NCBI GenBank assembly: GCA_001644045.1
Contig: LUUF01000110.1
Span: forward strand, 1-40,727
From: Methylomonas methanica
GTDB taxonomy: Bacteria > Pseudomonadota > Gammaproteobacteria > Methylococcales > Methylomonadaceae
Length of the DNA stretch: 40,727 nt
Direction: 5' to 3'
Numbering within the stretch: position 1 is the first letter of the stretch; the number at the start of each line of letters is the position of its first letter. This document shows positions 8,452 through 17,359 of the stretch, in pieces. A program made the position numbers and the translations under genes. The notes below the pieces were generated by a model. That model was not told the origin of the DNA, made no database searches, and saw nothing but the letters and a program-made list of their open reading frames with translations.

Positions 8452-9297
8452 ATGCTCGACGACCAATGGTTCAACGAAGCGCAAACCGCCACCGGTACTG
8501 CCTTTTCATTAAAAATCACCCGTAAACTCCACGAGGAGCAATCCGAGTTTCAGTTTCTGGAAATCTACGAAACCGAACAGTTCGGCAACCTGATGGTGAT
8601 CGACGGCTGCACCATGGTCTCCACCCGCGATAATTTCTTCTATCACGAGATGATCAGCCACCCGGTGCTGTTCACCCACCCCAACCCGAGAAACGTGTTG
8701 ATTATCGGCGGCGGCGACTGCGGTACTTTGCGCGAAGTGTTGAAACATCCCGGTGTCGAATCGGCCGTGCAAATCGACATCGACGAACGCGTCACCCGCT
8801 TGGCGGAAATCTATTTTCCGGAACTATGCGAATCCAATAACGATCCGCGCGCCGACCTGAAATTCATCGACGGCATCAAATGGGTGAAAGAGGCCGCGCC
8901 GAATAGCGTGGATATCATCATCGTCGACAGCACCGACCCGGTTGGCCCGGCCGAAGGTCTGTTCAGCGCCGATTTTTACAAAGACTGCTACAAAGCCTTG
9001 AGCGAAAACGGCATCGTGGTACAGCAAAGCGAATCCGCGTTGTTGCATATGAAAATCCTGAAGGAAATGCGCGCGGAAATGCAGGCCGCCGGTTTCAATC
9101 ACCAGCAAACCGTGTTCTTTCCGCAATGCATTTATCCGTCCGGCTGGTGGAGCGCGACGATGGCCAGCAAATCCGACTTGTCAAAATTCCGCGAGCAGGA
9201 TGCCACCAACAAAGGCTTTGAGACCGTTTATTACAACAGCGACATCCACAAAGCCAGCCTGGCAATGCCTGAGTTTTTCAAAAAAGCCTTCGCTTAA
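8452..9297 (+). CDS. speE: Spermidine synthase (polyamine aminopropyltransferase)
   Basis: 281 residues, standard for bacterial SpeE. The enzyme moves an aminopropyl group from decarboxylated S-adenosylmethionine to putrescine, giving spermidine and methylthioadenosine in the cytoplasm. The nucleotide-binding motif is VLIIGGGDCGTLREV, followed by IDIDERV, the catalytic Asp region IIIVDSTDPVGPAEGLFS, and the late motif YPSGWWSATMASK. The usual GGGDGG is GGGDCG here. Methylthioadenosine made by this reaction is the input to methionine salvage, and mtnB, mtnD and mtnC lie at 25.8-27.7 kb. No S-adenosylmethionine decarboxylase gene is in the window. Confidence 0.95.
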   Translation: MLDDQWFNEAQTATGTAFSLKITRKLHEEQSEFQFLEIYETEQFGNLMVIDGCTMVSTRDNFFYHEMISHPVLFTHPNPRNVLIIGGGDCGTLREVLKHPGVESAVQIDIDERVTRLAEIYFPELCESNNDPRADLKFIDGIKWVKEAAPNSVDIIIVDSTDPVGPAEGLFSADFYKDCYKALSENGIVVQQSESALLHMKILKEMRAEMQAAGFNHQQTVFFPQCIYPSGWWSATMASKSDLSKFREQDATNKGFETVYYNSDIHKASLAMPEFFKKAFA

Positions 9298-9307
9298 ACC
9301 GGAAGCG

Positions 9308-9333
9308 AGCCGAAGCGGATACACGCTTCGGCT
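9308..9333 (+). terminator. Hairpin after speE
   Basis: AGCCGAAGCG and CGCTTCGGCT form a perfect 10-bp stem with a 6-base loop (GATACA), starting 11 bases after the speE stop. No T-run follows, so it is not a canonical intrinsic terminator; it may stabilise the 3' end or assist termination. The rest of the gap to 9545 shows no supported gene. Confidence 0.4.
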
Positions 9334-9545
9334 GCCGCTGCGCAGCATCCCACGCCGCACATAACTATCGGATCGCTGCACCACGTCGCAGCACTTGATA
9401 GCTATCCGGCTATCTGCCACACTGAAGACTTGTAGGAGGTTTCTTACAGCACTCGCCGACTTGGCAAAATAGTCTCGCAGTTGACCGAGTAGCGCCCTAT
9501 AAGCATATTTCATTGCCCACGCCAGGAGATGATAGGACTCGACCG

Positions 9546-10460
9546 ATGACCACGCCTCCCGACAAAACTCAGTTAATCTTGTCGAACACTTTAGTCGGCA
9601 AATTATCCGAAAACGGTCGCGACGTTTCGGAGCTGGAACCGTATTTGGTGGTTTTATCCGGTAGCGAACAGGGTAAGCAATTCAAATTACACAATCACCA
9701 GCATGTGCTAGGCCGCGAACCGGCCGTGGACATCGTGATTCCCGATCCGAAAGTCTCTCGGCGCCACAGCAGGCTGTCGGTGCAAAGCCAGCATATTCTG
9801 CTGGAAGACTTAAACTCCACTAACGGCACCTACGTCAACGGCAAGCGCGTCGTAAAACATAAACTCGAACTACTCGACAGAATCCGGCTGGGCGACACTT
9901 ACCTGAAAATCGATTACAAACGCTTCAGCGAAGCCAAATCGGAACAGGCGCTTTACGCGGCCGCGAATCTCGATTCGATGACCAACATTCTGAACCGCAA
10001 TGCCTTCATACTACGCGCACAACAGGAATTTTCGTTTTGTAAGCGCAACGAAACCCGGTTGACGGTAATGATGTGCGACGCCGACCATTTCAAGCGAACT
10101 AACGACAACTACGGCCACCTCGCCGGCGATCAAGTCCTTAAAGAATTGGCGAAAATCCTCAATGCGGAAATGCGCCAGGAGGACTTTCTGGCCCGTTACG
10201 GTGGCGAAGAATTTATTATGTTGTTGCGGGATATTTCCAGCGATGCCGCGGCCACGTTGGCGGAACGCATCAGACATACGGTAATGCAGCATATGTTTCA
10301 ATACCAAAATCTGAACATACCCACCACCATTTCGATTGGCGTCTGCTCGTGCCGGGTAGCTGGCGACACATCCTTGGAAGCTATTATTCAAGCGGCCGAC
10401 GACGCCCTTTACCGCGCCAAGAACAATGGCCGCAACCGAGTTGAAATCGACGCCCGGTAA
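9546..10460 (+). CDS. Diguanylate cyclase with N-terminal FHA domain
   Basis: 304 residues, no membrane segment. Residues about 25-115 form a forkhead-associated (phosphothreonine-binding) domain: the core strand GREPAVDIVIPDPKVSRRHS and LEDLNSTNGTYVNGKRV are typical. A GGDEF domain follows from about 140 (LDSMTNILNRNAF), with the active-site loop RYGGEEF and RQED five residues before it, matching the RxxD product-inhibition site. It should therefore make cyclic di-GMP from two GTP and be inhibited by its product, with activity or location set by binding a phosphorylated partner through FHA. The ATG at 9546 has AGGA 8 bases upstream; a TTG at 9513 would add 11 residues and is less likely. It stands alone after speE. 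Confidence 0.93.
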   Translation: MTTPPDKTQLILSNTLVGKLSENGRDVSELEPYLVVLSGSEQGKQFKLHNHQHVLGREPAVDIVIPDPKVSRRHSRLSVQSQHILLEDLNSTNGTYVNGKRVVKHKLELLDRIRLGDTYLKIDYKRFSEAKSEQALYAAANLDSMTNILNRNAFILRAQQEFSFCKRNETRLTVMMCDADHFKRTNDNYGHLAGDQVLKELAKILNAEMRQEDFLARYGGEEFIMLLRDISSDAAATLAERIRHTVMQHMFQYQNLNIPTTISIGVCSCRVAGDTSLEAIIQAADDALYRAKNNGRNRVEIDAR

Positions 10461-10623
10461 TTTTGGTTTGCAAACCAGGCAAAACAAACATCTGGCCTCA
10501 TAAGGTATTTGCATTTATTCGCGGTGTGAGTTACTGTCCAACTTCCAGTGTTTTCGGCATTCTGCTGCTATGCTTAGGCATGCTACGTAGAATTAAATTT
10601 GTAACACCACGGGAGTATCTAAC

Positions 10624-11061
10624 ATGAATAAAAATAAATTCCTTACCACCTGTTTGCTGTCCGGCGCATTATTGGCAAGCCAAACGGCAAATGCGGATGA
10701 ACACCATACGGGTTATCTGGCCGGCTTTACTTCCAGAGTTAGCCAAGGCTTTGCTAACACCGCCTTCAGTTTTATCGAAATCCCTAAAAATGTGGTCAAC
10801 ATCACTCACGACCAAAACATCCTGCTTGGTTCGAGTTGGGGTCTGCTACGCGGCGTGGCTCACACAGTCAGCCGCACCGTGATAGGCGTGGCGGAGCTGA
10901 TTGCCTCGCCGATACCCACCGATGAATTTATCTCTCCACCATACGTATGGGACCGTTTTAGCGAAGATACCCGTTACTTCGACCTGCATTTCCCCGGCTA
11001 CTGGACTCATTACGGCCCGCTGGATCACGGCTATTCCGACACGCTGGATCACGGCAAGTAA
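10624..11061 (+). CDS. TIGR04073-family exported protein (exosortase system-associated)
   Basis: 145 residues with a clear signal peptide (MNKNK, a hydrophobic core, then TANA before DEHH). The mature part has the family's signature order: GFANTAFSFIEIPKNVVN, then WGLLRGVAHTVSRTVIGVAE, then the tail region LIASPIPTDEFISPPYVW. This matches my recollection of the TIGR04073 family, named for occurring in genomes with exosortase systems; no function is established. Cell-envelope location is inferred from the signal peptide. GGGAG lies 9 bases before the ATG. It precedes the OmpA-like lipoprotein gene by 35 bases on the same strand, so the two probably form a unit. Confidence 0.82.
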   Translation: MNKNKFLTTCLLSGALLASQTANADEHHTGYLAGFTSRVSQGFANTAFSFIEIPKNVVNITHDQNILLGSSWGLLRGVAHTVSRTVIGVAELIASPIPTDEFISPPYVWDRFSEDTRYFDLHFPGYWTHYGPLDHGYSDTLDHGK

Positions 11062-11096
11062 CGCGGACGATACCGCTCGATTTAGAGGATAAGATC

Positions 11097-11792
11097 ATGA
11101 AAAATAAATACGTATACATCCCGCTTGCCGTTCTGGCCCTGTCGCTGACCGCCTGTTCCACTCCGAAAAAAGATGTGGCTGGACTCAGCGCTGAAATTGA
11201 TGCCGCATCCAAAGGTCATTACGGTCAAGCCTTGCTCCACGCGTCAGCGGCTGAACAGGACTTAAAATCGGCCAACCATGTGCTGAAACACTGGCAAAAC
11301 GATTACTACTGGAATATTGACGAGAGTCTGAAAGCGCAGGAGGCCGCAAAATCGGCCGCGGCACACATTTTGGCCTCGGAAAAAGAGTATTGCCAATGGC
11401 TGACCGAGGCCCATTCACAAAACCACCATCACGTGGAAACCATTCATGAAACCGTGGCCTACTTCAAATCCGGTAGCCACGTGCCGTTTAAAACCAAGGA
11501 AGACGCGATCAGTCATATCGGTCACTTTTTACACGACCACCCAGATGCGACAGCGACTGTAACTGCTTCCACCGACACAGTGGGCAAACCGGCCGCTAAC
11601 CAAGCCTTATCGGAAAGACGGGCTAAATCCGTTAGCGAACTGCTGATTAAAAATGGCGCCAGAGCTTCTCAACTGGTCTCCAAAGCTATCGGCGAAGCGG
11701 GCGGACCGGATAACACTGCGGATCAAAATCACCGCGTTGCCGTGGTTATTTCCGCGCATCCTGATTATCTCGACTGCCCTAAACTGAAGTAA
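11097..11792 (+). CDS. OmpA-family lipoprotein
   Basis: 231 residues. The N-terminus is a lipoprotein signal with lipobox LTAC (Cys20), so it should be lipid-anchored. Residues about 30-110 form an alpha-helical, Ala-rich region (AAEQDLKSANHVLKHW, LKAQEAAKSAAAHIL). The C-terminal 100 residues resemble an OmpA-C peptidoglycan-binding domain: VAYFKSGSHVPF, TVTASTDTVGKPAANQALSE, RRAKSVSELLIKNGA, then NHRVAVVISAH. In this domain the conserved Asp and Arg contact meso-diaminopimelate; D188-type and R positions in NTADQNHRVAV fit approximately. It probably tethers the outer membrane to the wall and follows the TIGR04073 gene. Confidence 0.88.
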   Translation: MKNKYVYIPLAVLALSLTACSTPKKDVAGLSAEIDAASKGHYGQALLHASAAEQDLKSANHVLKHWQNDYYWNIDESLKAQEAAKSAAAHILASEKEYCQWLTEAHSQNHHHVETIHETVAYFKSGSHVPFKTKEDAISHIGHFLHDHPDATATVTASTDTVGKPAANQALSERRAKSVSELLIKNGARASQLVSKAIGEAGGPDNTADQNHRVAVVISAHPDYLDCPKLK

Positions 11793-11800
11793 ATCCAACC

Positions 11801-11827
11801 CACCCTGCTCGCATCAGCGGCAGGGTG
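11801..11827 (+). terminator. Hairpin after the OmpA-like gene
   Basis: CACCCTGC and GCAGGGTG make an 8-bp stem with an 11-base loop, 9 bases after the lipoprotein stop and between convergent genes. No T-run follows on either strand, so termination function is only a guess from position. Confidence 0.4.
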
Positions 11828-11875
11828 CTCGGCGGCGGAGATTCGATAACCGAGGTTTTGAATCTCTGCCCACCA

Positions 11876-12079
11876 TCACATCTGTTCGGCCTGCTGTTTC
11901 TGCCGATCCGCACTCTCAAAAATCTGCTTTTCCGCGTCCCGGGCTTGATCCATGGGTTGCTTGATTGCATCCGCAAGCGGCGTCTGTGCTTCCACGGGCG
12001 GCTTAGCCTTGTCGGGTGGCGACGAATCGCAAGCCAGCAAACCGTAAGCCACTAGTAAATAAATCAAAGAATTTTTCAT
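11876..12079 (-). CDS. Small lipoprotein, unknown function
   Basis: 67 residues. The signal sequence MKNSLIYLLVAYGLLACDSS ends in a good lipobox (LLAC, Cys17). The mature part has a short proline-rich linker (SSPPDKAKPPVEAQTP) and then a charged helical segment (ADAIKQPMDQARDAEKQIFE, ending KQQAEQM), which could form a coiled coil. Similar small lipoproteins with an Ala/Gln/Lys helix are common in methanotroph and pseudomonad genomes and lack known functions. The gene is convergent with the OmpA-like lipoprotein gene. The lipobox makes it credible despite its size. Confidence 0.7.
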   Translation of the reverse strand: MKNSLIYLLVAYGLLACDSSPPDKAKPPVEAQTPLADAIKQPMDQARDAEKQIFESADRQKQQAEQM

Positions 12080-12148
12080 CGTTTTATAAAACTGTCAGGC
12101 TATTTGATATGAAACGTCCGACTCCGCAGCTGGAGCGATGCCAAAGAC

Positions 12149-12424
12149 TCAATCATTCCGGTGCTCGCGCGGGCGGCGCAAAACCTGCTGAATCGCCTGC
12201 TCCACCGCAATATCGACAGCACCGGCCATCTCTTGATATTGCTGCTCGTTGACATTGATACCCTTATCGATGGTGTTACGCACATAACACGGCGGTAATT
12301 TGTTCAGCGCCAGACAGGCGACGTCTTCCTGAAATGCTTGGCTGAACGGCTCGTCGGCCTGCTCGGCAAGTCTCCAAAGTTGGTCTATCACCAATCGCTC
12401 GTAATAATTACTAATATTCAGCAT
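12149..12424 (-). CDS. ComFB-family (late competence development) protein
   Basis: 91 residues, starting MLNISNYYERL. The family signature ALNKLPPCYVRN is present at about residues 46-57, with a helical region on each side. The domain takes its name from ComFB, which lies in the Bacillus competence operon comF; members occur singly in many Gram-negative genomes with no settled function. The ATG at 12424 has AGAGG 7 bases upstream, so I prefer it to one at 12445 that would add seven residues. It sits 69 bases from the small lipoprotein gene on the same strand. Confidence 0.82.
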   Translation of the reverse strand: MLNISNYYERLVIDQLWRLAEQADEPFSQAFQEDVACLALNKLPPCYVRNTIDKGINVNEQQYQEMAGAVDIAVEQAIQQVLRRPREHRND

Positions 12425-12555
12425 AAAGGCCTCTTGGCATGACATTGGCTAAAATTGCTAGCTAAGCATAGCCGAGAATCCTTTCGGGCCTAGTCCATTC
12501 TTTCGTTTTGGTAGACGCGGCGACGATGTTAACGGGATGATAATAGAGCTTTGGC

Positions 12556-13755
12556 TCACTCCGCCCGTAAAGCTTCCAGCGGATTCAATCTAGCGGCTTT
12601 GATGGCCGGCACCACGCCGGCCGCGACGCCGATAAACAAGGAAATCGCAAATGCGGCAACGATGTAGTTCCAGGCCAATTGCACCGGCAGCGCGGGAACG
12701 AAAGCTGCGGCGAGTTTCACCAGCGCCACGCCCAACAATACGCCGCCCGCCCCGCCGACCAAGCTCAGCAATATCGCTTCGCCGAGAAACAAGTTAAACA
12801 CCATGCCGCGCTCGGCGCCGATGGCGCGCAATAAGCCAATTTCCGACACCCGCTCCGACACCGCGATGGTCATGATGGTGAGAATACCGACCGAGCCGAC
12901 CAGTAACGAGATACTGCCCAAGGCCGCCACCGCCAGGGTTAAAACGCTGAGCACCGAATCCATTTTTTCCAGCATCTGGTTCTGGGTAACAATTGTGAAA
13001 TCCTCGGCTCCATGCCGAGCTATCAAGCGGCGTTTGATAGCTTGCTCGACAGTTTCCGCACTGGTCTCACTGCTGTATAACAGATCGATTTCCATCAAAC
13101 TCTGCCGATCGAACATCTCCATGGCCTTGCCGCTGGCGATGAACACCGTATCGTCCAGGTCAAAACCCAACATCTGGCCTTTGGCCTGCATCACGCCGAC
13201 CACCCGGAAGCGGTCGCTGCCGATGCGAATCCGCTGGCCCAAAGGACTGGCGTTGCCGAATAATTCGGCGCGCATTTTACTGCCCAATACCGCAAACGCG
13301 CGCGGATTATCCAGGCCGTCATTCGGTAGAAAACGGCCGCTATCGATTTTTAACTGCCAAACCTGCGGCAACGCCGCGCCCACTCCGAACACATTGGCCC
13401 GGCGCTGCTTAGCGCCGGCCTCGATCCGGGCATTGCCCTGTACCATAGGCATCGCTGCCAGCACATGATCCAGATTTTCCAGACTGGCCGCATCGGCCGT
13501 GGATAAGGGCCGCACGGTGCTGATGGTCGCGCCGGATAAGCCAAAGGTGGTAGTTTTACCGGGATAGACCGCGATCAAATGCGTGCCGAACTGGGTAAAT
13601 TCCGCCAACACGAAACTATGAATACCCCGGCCGATGGAGGTCAATATCACCACCGCAGCAATGCCGATAATCAAGCCCAAGGCGGTCAGTATGGAGCGCT
13701 GCTTATGGCTGCCGATGCTGCGTAGCGCCAGTTTGGATAAATCCAGCCAGTTCAT
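12556..13755 (-). CDS. MacB/FtsX-type ABC transporter permease (second of a pair)
   Basis: 399 residues with the MacB-type permease layout: a first membrane helix near residues 20-40 (ILTALGLIIGIAAVVILTSI), a large periplasmic domain from about 50 to 265 (MacB_PCD), then three C-terminal helices in an FtsX domain from about 275, with the signature AVSERVSEIGLLRAIGAERG and the end PAIKAARLNPLEALRAE. Family members use ATP hydrolysis by a separate LolD-like subunit to move lipoproteins, peptides or drugs, or to drive cell-envelope enzymes by mechanotransmission. The ATG is one base after the stop of the upstream permease gene, so translation is probably coupled. No ATPase gene is adjacent. Confidence 0.9.
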   Translation of the reverse strand: MNWLDLSKLALRSIGSHKQRSILTALGLIIGIAAVVILTSIGRGIHSFVLAEFTQFGTHLIAVYPGKTTTFGLSGATISTVRPLSTADAASLENLDHVLAAMPMVQGNARIEAGAKQRRANVFGVGAALPQVWQLKIDSGRFLPNDGLDNPRAFAVLGSKMRAELFGNASPLGQRIRIGSDRFRVVGVMQAKGQMLGFDLDDTVFIASGKAMEMFDRQSLMEIDLLYSSETSAETVEQAIKRRLIARHGAEDFTIVTQNQMLEKMDSVLSVLTLAVAALGSISLLVGSVGILTIMTIAVSERVSEIGLLRAIGAERGMVFNLFLGEAILLSLVGGAGGVLLGVALVKLAAAFVPALPVQLAWNYIVAAFAISLFIGVAAGVVPAIKAARLNPLEALRAE

Positions 13756-13756
13756 C

Positions 13757-14962
13757 TTAGCGCCTCGCCAAAGCCGCGACCGGATCCAGTCGCGCCGCCT
13801 TGCGGGCCGGCAATACCCCGAAAATCAAACCTGTGGCTAGCGCCACTGCCAAGGCCGACAATCTGGCCCAAATCGGCAGCGAGACCGGAAAATTCGGATA
13901 CAGCCACTGCAACACTAAAATCCCGAACTGGCCGATCACGCTGCCGACCAACGCGCCAGCCAGGGACAGCAAGGCCGCTTCGCATAAAAACCAGCGTTGT
14001 AGCTGGCCTTGTGTGGCGCCCAAAGCCTTCAGCAAGCCAATCTCCGCAGTGCGCTGACTGACGCTGACCAGCATCACGTTCATTACCAATACCCCGGCCA
14101 CCGCTAGACTGACCGCCGCAATGCCGGCCACGGTAAAGGTCAGCGCGGTGAGGATTTTGTCGAAGGTATTCACCACGCTGTCCTGGGTAATCACGGTCAC
14201 ATCGTCCTCGCCTTCGTGGCGTAGCTTGATGATATTGCGGACCTCGTCGACGGCCTTATACATTGCCGCTTCCGAATGAGCTTCAAGCAAAATCCGAAAC
14301 AAGGAATGGCTGTCGAACAAGGCTTGCGCGGACGCAACCGGCACGATGATCAACTCGTCGAAACCGGTGCCTATCGATTGGCCTTCCTTGGCCAAAACGC
14401 CGATCACCCGGAAGCGCCGGTCGTTGATACGCAGCCACTGGCCCACCGCTTGTTGATGTGCGAACAATTCTTCGCTGATTTTTTTGCCGATCACGCACAC
14501 CGAGATTTCCTTATCGGCGTCGGCCTCCGGCAGAAACTGGCCTTGGGCCATCGTCAAATGCCGCACGCGCAACAAAGCGTGCGTGGAACCCATCACATTG
14601 GTTTCCCGCTCCAGGCCGCCGACCGACACCGGCGCGGAGCCTATGCTGACCGGCGCAATCGCAGCGACGTGCCGGCTGCGGAACAAGGCGGCGGCATCGT
14701 CCAGCGTCAAGTCGCGCGGGGTTTCGCCGAACAAAGGCGGGTGGCCGCCGGTGGTTTCGGTGCGGCCGGGCAGGACGATGACCAGATGCGTGCCCAAGGA
14801 TTCGAATTCGTGGACCACATAATTGCGGGCGCTGTCGCCCAACGCGGTCAACACGTTTACGGCAGCCACGCCTATGCTCATCGCCAAAATAATCAGCGCG
14901 GCGCGCAAGGGCTGGGTCCGGATGGCTTTGCCGGCCTGAAGGAGTAAATCTCTATTGAGCAT
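13757..14962 (-). CDS. MacB/FtsX-type ABC transporter permease (first of a pair)
   Basis: 401 residues with the same architecture as its downstream partner: a helix near residues 20-40 (LIILAMSIGVAAVNVLTALG), a large periplasmic domain, and a three-helix FtsX domain with SVSQRTAEIGLLKALGATQG and a C-terminal LPARKAARLDPVAALARR. The two proteins are clearly homologous but not near-identical, so they may form a heterodimer. The pair lacks an ATPase and a membrane-fusion subunit nearby, yet an ATPase plus fusion-protein pair lacking a permease lies at 23.1-24.9 kb. A joint system is my inference. It ends next to the two-component regulator gene, also on the minus strand, about 70 bases from its stop. 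Confidence 0.9.
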   Translation of the reverse strand: MLNRDLLLQAGKAIRTQPLRAALIILAMSIGVAAVNVLTALGDSARNYVVHEFESLGTHLVIVLPGRTETTGGHPPLFGETPRDLTLDDAAALFRSRHVAAIAPVSIGSAPVSVGGLERETNVMGSTHALLRVRHLTMAQGQFLPEADADKEISVCVIGKKISEELFAHQQAVGQWLRINDRRFRVIGVLAKEGQSIGTGFDELIIVPVASAQALFDSHSLFRILLEAHSEAAMYKAVDEVRNIIKLRHEGEDDVTVITQDSVVNTFDKILTALTFTVAGIAAVSLAVAGVLVMNVMLVSVSQRTAEIGLLKALGATQGQLQRWFLCEAALLSLAGALVGSVIGQFGILVLQWLYPNFPVSLPIWARLSALAVALATGLIFGVLPARKAARLDPVAALARR

Positions 14963-15033
14963 GGCAATTGGGTAGCAGGGTTAACCGGCAGTTTAGCCGG
15001 AACCGGCCGCAATACCCAGATACTCGGGAAACT

Positions 15034-15750
15034 TTATTGCGCGCCCCCGAGCGAATCCTCATTGAGCGCCAAGCGATAACCGACTCCGACCTCGGTCAAT
15101 AAATACCGCGGCCTGGCGGGGTTTGCCTCCAATTTATGCCGTAGTTGCCCCATGTAAATCCGCAGATAATGTTGATCGTTGATATGTTCGGCACCCCAGA
15201 CTTCCTGGAGCATTTGCCGATGGGTGACCACTAGCCCCGCCTGTCGAATCAGAATTCCCAAGAGCCGAAATTCGATGGGGGTAATGCGCACTTCATTATG
15301 CGCAATAAACACTTTGCGTTGCGCCAAATCAACCGTCAGCTGGCCGGTTTCAAAGATTTCGCTGGCTGGCAGCATCCTGTTTATTCTTCTGAGCAACGCT
15401 TGCAAGCGAGCGTGCAGTTCGCCGGTGCCAAACGGCTTAGTCAGATAATCGTCCGCACCCGCATCCAGCGCCATAATTTTGTTTTGCTCCTCACTCCTCG
15501 CCGATAGCACCAACACGGGAATAGCGGATAGTTGCCGCAAGCGTTTGGTGACCGATATGCCGTCCATATCCGGCAAGCCTAGATCGAGGATGACCAAATC
15601 GGGGTTGTCGCTTTTAATCATCGCCAACCCGTTTTTGCCATTGTCCGACTCGATGATCCGCCATCCCTTATGGCTGAGGCTGCTTTTCAAAAAGCGCCTG
15701 GTTTGCTCGTCATCCTCAATCAGCAGTATCAACGGCTTACTTTCGCTCAT
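15034..15750 (-). CDS. KdpE-like response regulator
   Basis: 238 residues: receiver domain at 7-120 with acidic pocket EDD (12-14), phosphoacceptor D56 in LVILDLGLPDMDG and the conserved lysine in DYLTKPFGTGEL. This is followed by an OmpR-type winged-helix DNA-binding domain (ITPIEFRLLGILIRQAG, RQMLQEVWG, YLRIYMGQLRHKLE). The KdpE resemblance comes from wording such as LTEVGVGYRL at the end and from its partner kinase. The ATG at 15750 overlaps the kinase stop in ATGA, so the two are translationally coupled. No kdpFABC genes are present; its targets are more likely its own operon with nhaD. A start further upstream would only extend into the kinase gene. Confidence 0.9.
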   Translation of the reverse strand: MSESKPLILLIEDDEQTRRFLKSSLSHKGWRIIESDNGKNGLAMIKSDNPDLVILDLGLPDMDGISVTKRLRQLSAIPVLVLSARSEEQNKIMALDAGADDYLTKPFGTGELHARLQALLRRINRMLPASEIFETGQLTVDLAQRKVFIAHNEVRITPIEFRLLGILIRQAGLVVTHRQMLQEVWGAEHINDQHYLRIYMGQLRHKLEANPARPRYLLTEVGVGYRLALNEDSLGGAQ

Positions 15751-17315
15751 ACGGTATGCATTCCTGCATCTTCCCAGTTCAGTATGGGAGGTTCCAGCAA
15801 GGGCAAATCCATAATAAATGCCGCGCCCTTGCCCACAACATTGGCGGCCCGCATGCTGCCGCCATGCGCTTCTATGATCGCTCGGCATAAAGCCAAGCCC
15901 AAGCCGACACCGCCTTCCTGGGTTTCGGTTTCCAGGCTATAAAACTTTTCGAATAACTTTTCTTCCATGTTTTTGGGAATTCCATGACCGTAGTCAGATA
16001 CGACCAGTTGCAAGCCCGTTGGCAACTTTTCGGCGCTGATATCGATGGGACTGCCCGCCGGCGTGTATTTGATCGCATTTTCGATAAGATTGATCAACAC
16101 CTGTTCCAGCAATACTGCATCTATCCAAACCAGCGGCAGGCTATTGGGCAATTGGGTGCGTACCGGTCTATCGAGCAGGCTGTTATTCAGACGGGTCAAG
16201 GCGCTGCCGACTATTTCTTCGAGTGCGTTCCAATCCTGATGCAGAATGATTTTGCCGCTGCTCAATCGGGCCATATTCAGAATCTTGCCGGTCAAATCCG
16301 ACATGCGCTGGGCTTCATCGAAAATGACTTTGCCGAAATCCTGCCGGTCTTCATCCGTGCAATCATTGCCGCTTTCTATTAACGCACCGGCAGCACCGGT
16401 GATGCGCGTCAATGGGGTACGTAAATCGTGCGATATGGCACTTAACAAGGCGTTGCGCAGCGCTTCAGTCTCGGCTTGTAAGGTTGCGCTCTTCGCCTGT
16501 TCGGCAAAATGCAAACGCTGCAGAGTTTGCGCAATTAAGCTGCGAAATGTAGCAAAAAAGCCGCTTAGATTGGGATCGGCGTCGAGCGGGCCGTTCTGGC
16601 TATGAATAGCGAGTAAAGCCAATGCGGATTGAGACCGCTCAAGAGGATAAAAAAAAGGGGAATCGGGGGTACTTTGAGGAAGGTCTTTATCTAACTGAAA
16701 TGCTCCCTGTGCCCCACTTAGACTGACATGGCGCAATGAACAAGCGAGCGGATCGCCATCAGGGTAAATCAACTTGCCTTGATCATCGGCAAACAACAAA
16801 ACCGACTGCGCCCCAAATTGATCATAAATATGTTGCACGGCAACACGAGCTACCGCCATTTGATCGCTGGCATCCGCCAATGCTTGGCTAAGCTGGTATA
16901 ACGCATTCGTCCGCCTCTCTCGCTGTAACGCGAGTTCGGCTTGCTGGCGGGCTTTATCCTGCAAATTGCTGGTGAGATTGGCAACGACGATCATCACCGC
17001 CAAGCCCACCATGTTTTCCAAATCGGAAATAGCAAACGAGAAAATCGGTCTGGCAAAATAATAGGCGAACAAAGGCGCGCTTAATAGCGACGCCAAAATA
17101 GCAGCGCCGAAGCCATAACAAGTTGCCACCAGGAACACGCCCAGCAGGTAGATCATCAGAATGCTGGGTTGGCCTAACAGGTCCCGCATTGGCCAATTGA
17201 CTACCGTGCAAATAAACGGCGCGGCCACGCCCCAAGCGTAACCGCGCAGAGGGCAAACAGCAGGCATTCCTGCCAATCGTGTTGCGCGTTCCGCTATGTT
17301 TGACTGAGTTAGCAT
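15747..17315 (-). CDS. KdpD-like sensor histidine kinase lacking the KdpD N-terminal domain
   Basis: 522 residues. About four membrane helices lie at residues 25-120 in a DUF4118-like block. A cytoplasmic GAF-like region follows from about 150 to 270, then a HisKA box SAISHDLRTPLTRITGAAGA with the phosphoacceptor His, the N box INLIENAIKYTPAGSP and G boxes DYGHGIP and GGVGLGLALCRAI. This matches the C-terminal half of KdpD. The usual N-terminal KdpD turgor/K+ domain and universal-stress domain are missing, so input must come from the membrane and GAF parts. I chose the ATG at 17315, with CAGGG about 8 bases upstream; upstream in-frame starts would run into the nhaD end. It lies 44 bases after nhaD and overlaps its regulator. 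Confidence 0.88.
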   Translation of the reverse strand: MLTQSNIAERATRLAGMPAVCPLRGYAWGVAAPFICTVVNWPMRDLLGQPSILMIYLLGVFLVATCYGFGAAILASLLSAPLFAYYFARPIFSFAISDLENMVGLAVMIVVANLTSNLQDKARQQAELALQRERRTNALYQLSQALADASDQMAVARVAVQHIYDQFGAQSVLLFADDQGKLIYPDGDPLACSLRHVSLSGAQGAFQLDKDLPQSTPDSPFFYPLERSQSALALLAIHSQNGPLDADPNLSGFFATFRSLIAQTLQRLHFAEQAKSATLQAETEALRNALLSAISHDLRTPLTRITGAAGALIESGNDCTDEDRQDFGKVIFDEAQRMSDLTGKILNMARLSSGKIILHQDWNALEEIVGSALTRLNNSLLDRPVRTQLPNSLPLVWIDAVLLEQVLINLIENAIKYTPAGSPIDISAEKLPTGLQLVVSDYGHGIPKNMEEKLFEKFYSLETETQEGGVGLGLALCRAIIEAHGGSMRAANVVGKGAAFIMDLPLLEPPILNWEDAGMHTV

Positions 17316-17359
17316 GTTTTTGCCCTGCAAACTTCTGTCACTAACGCTAATTGTCTCGT

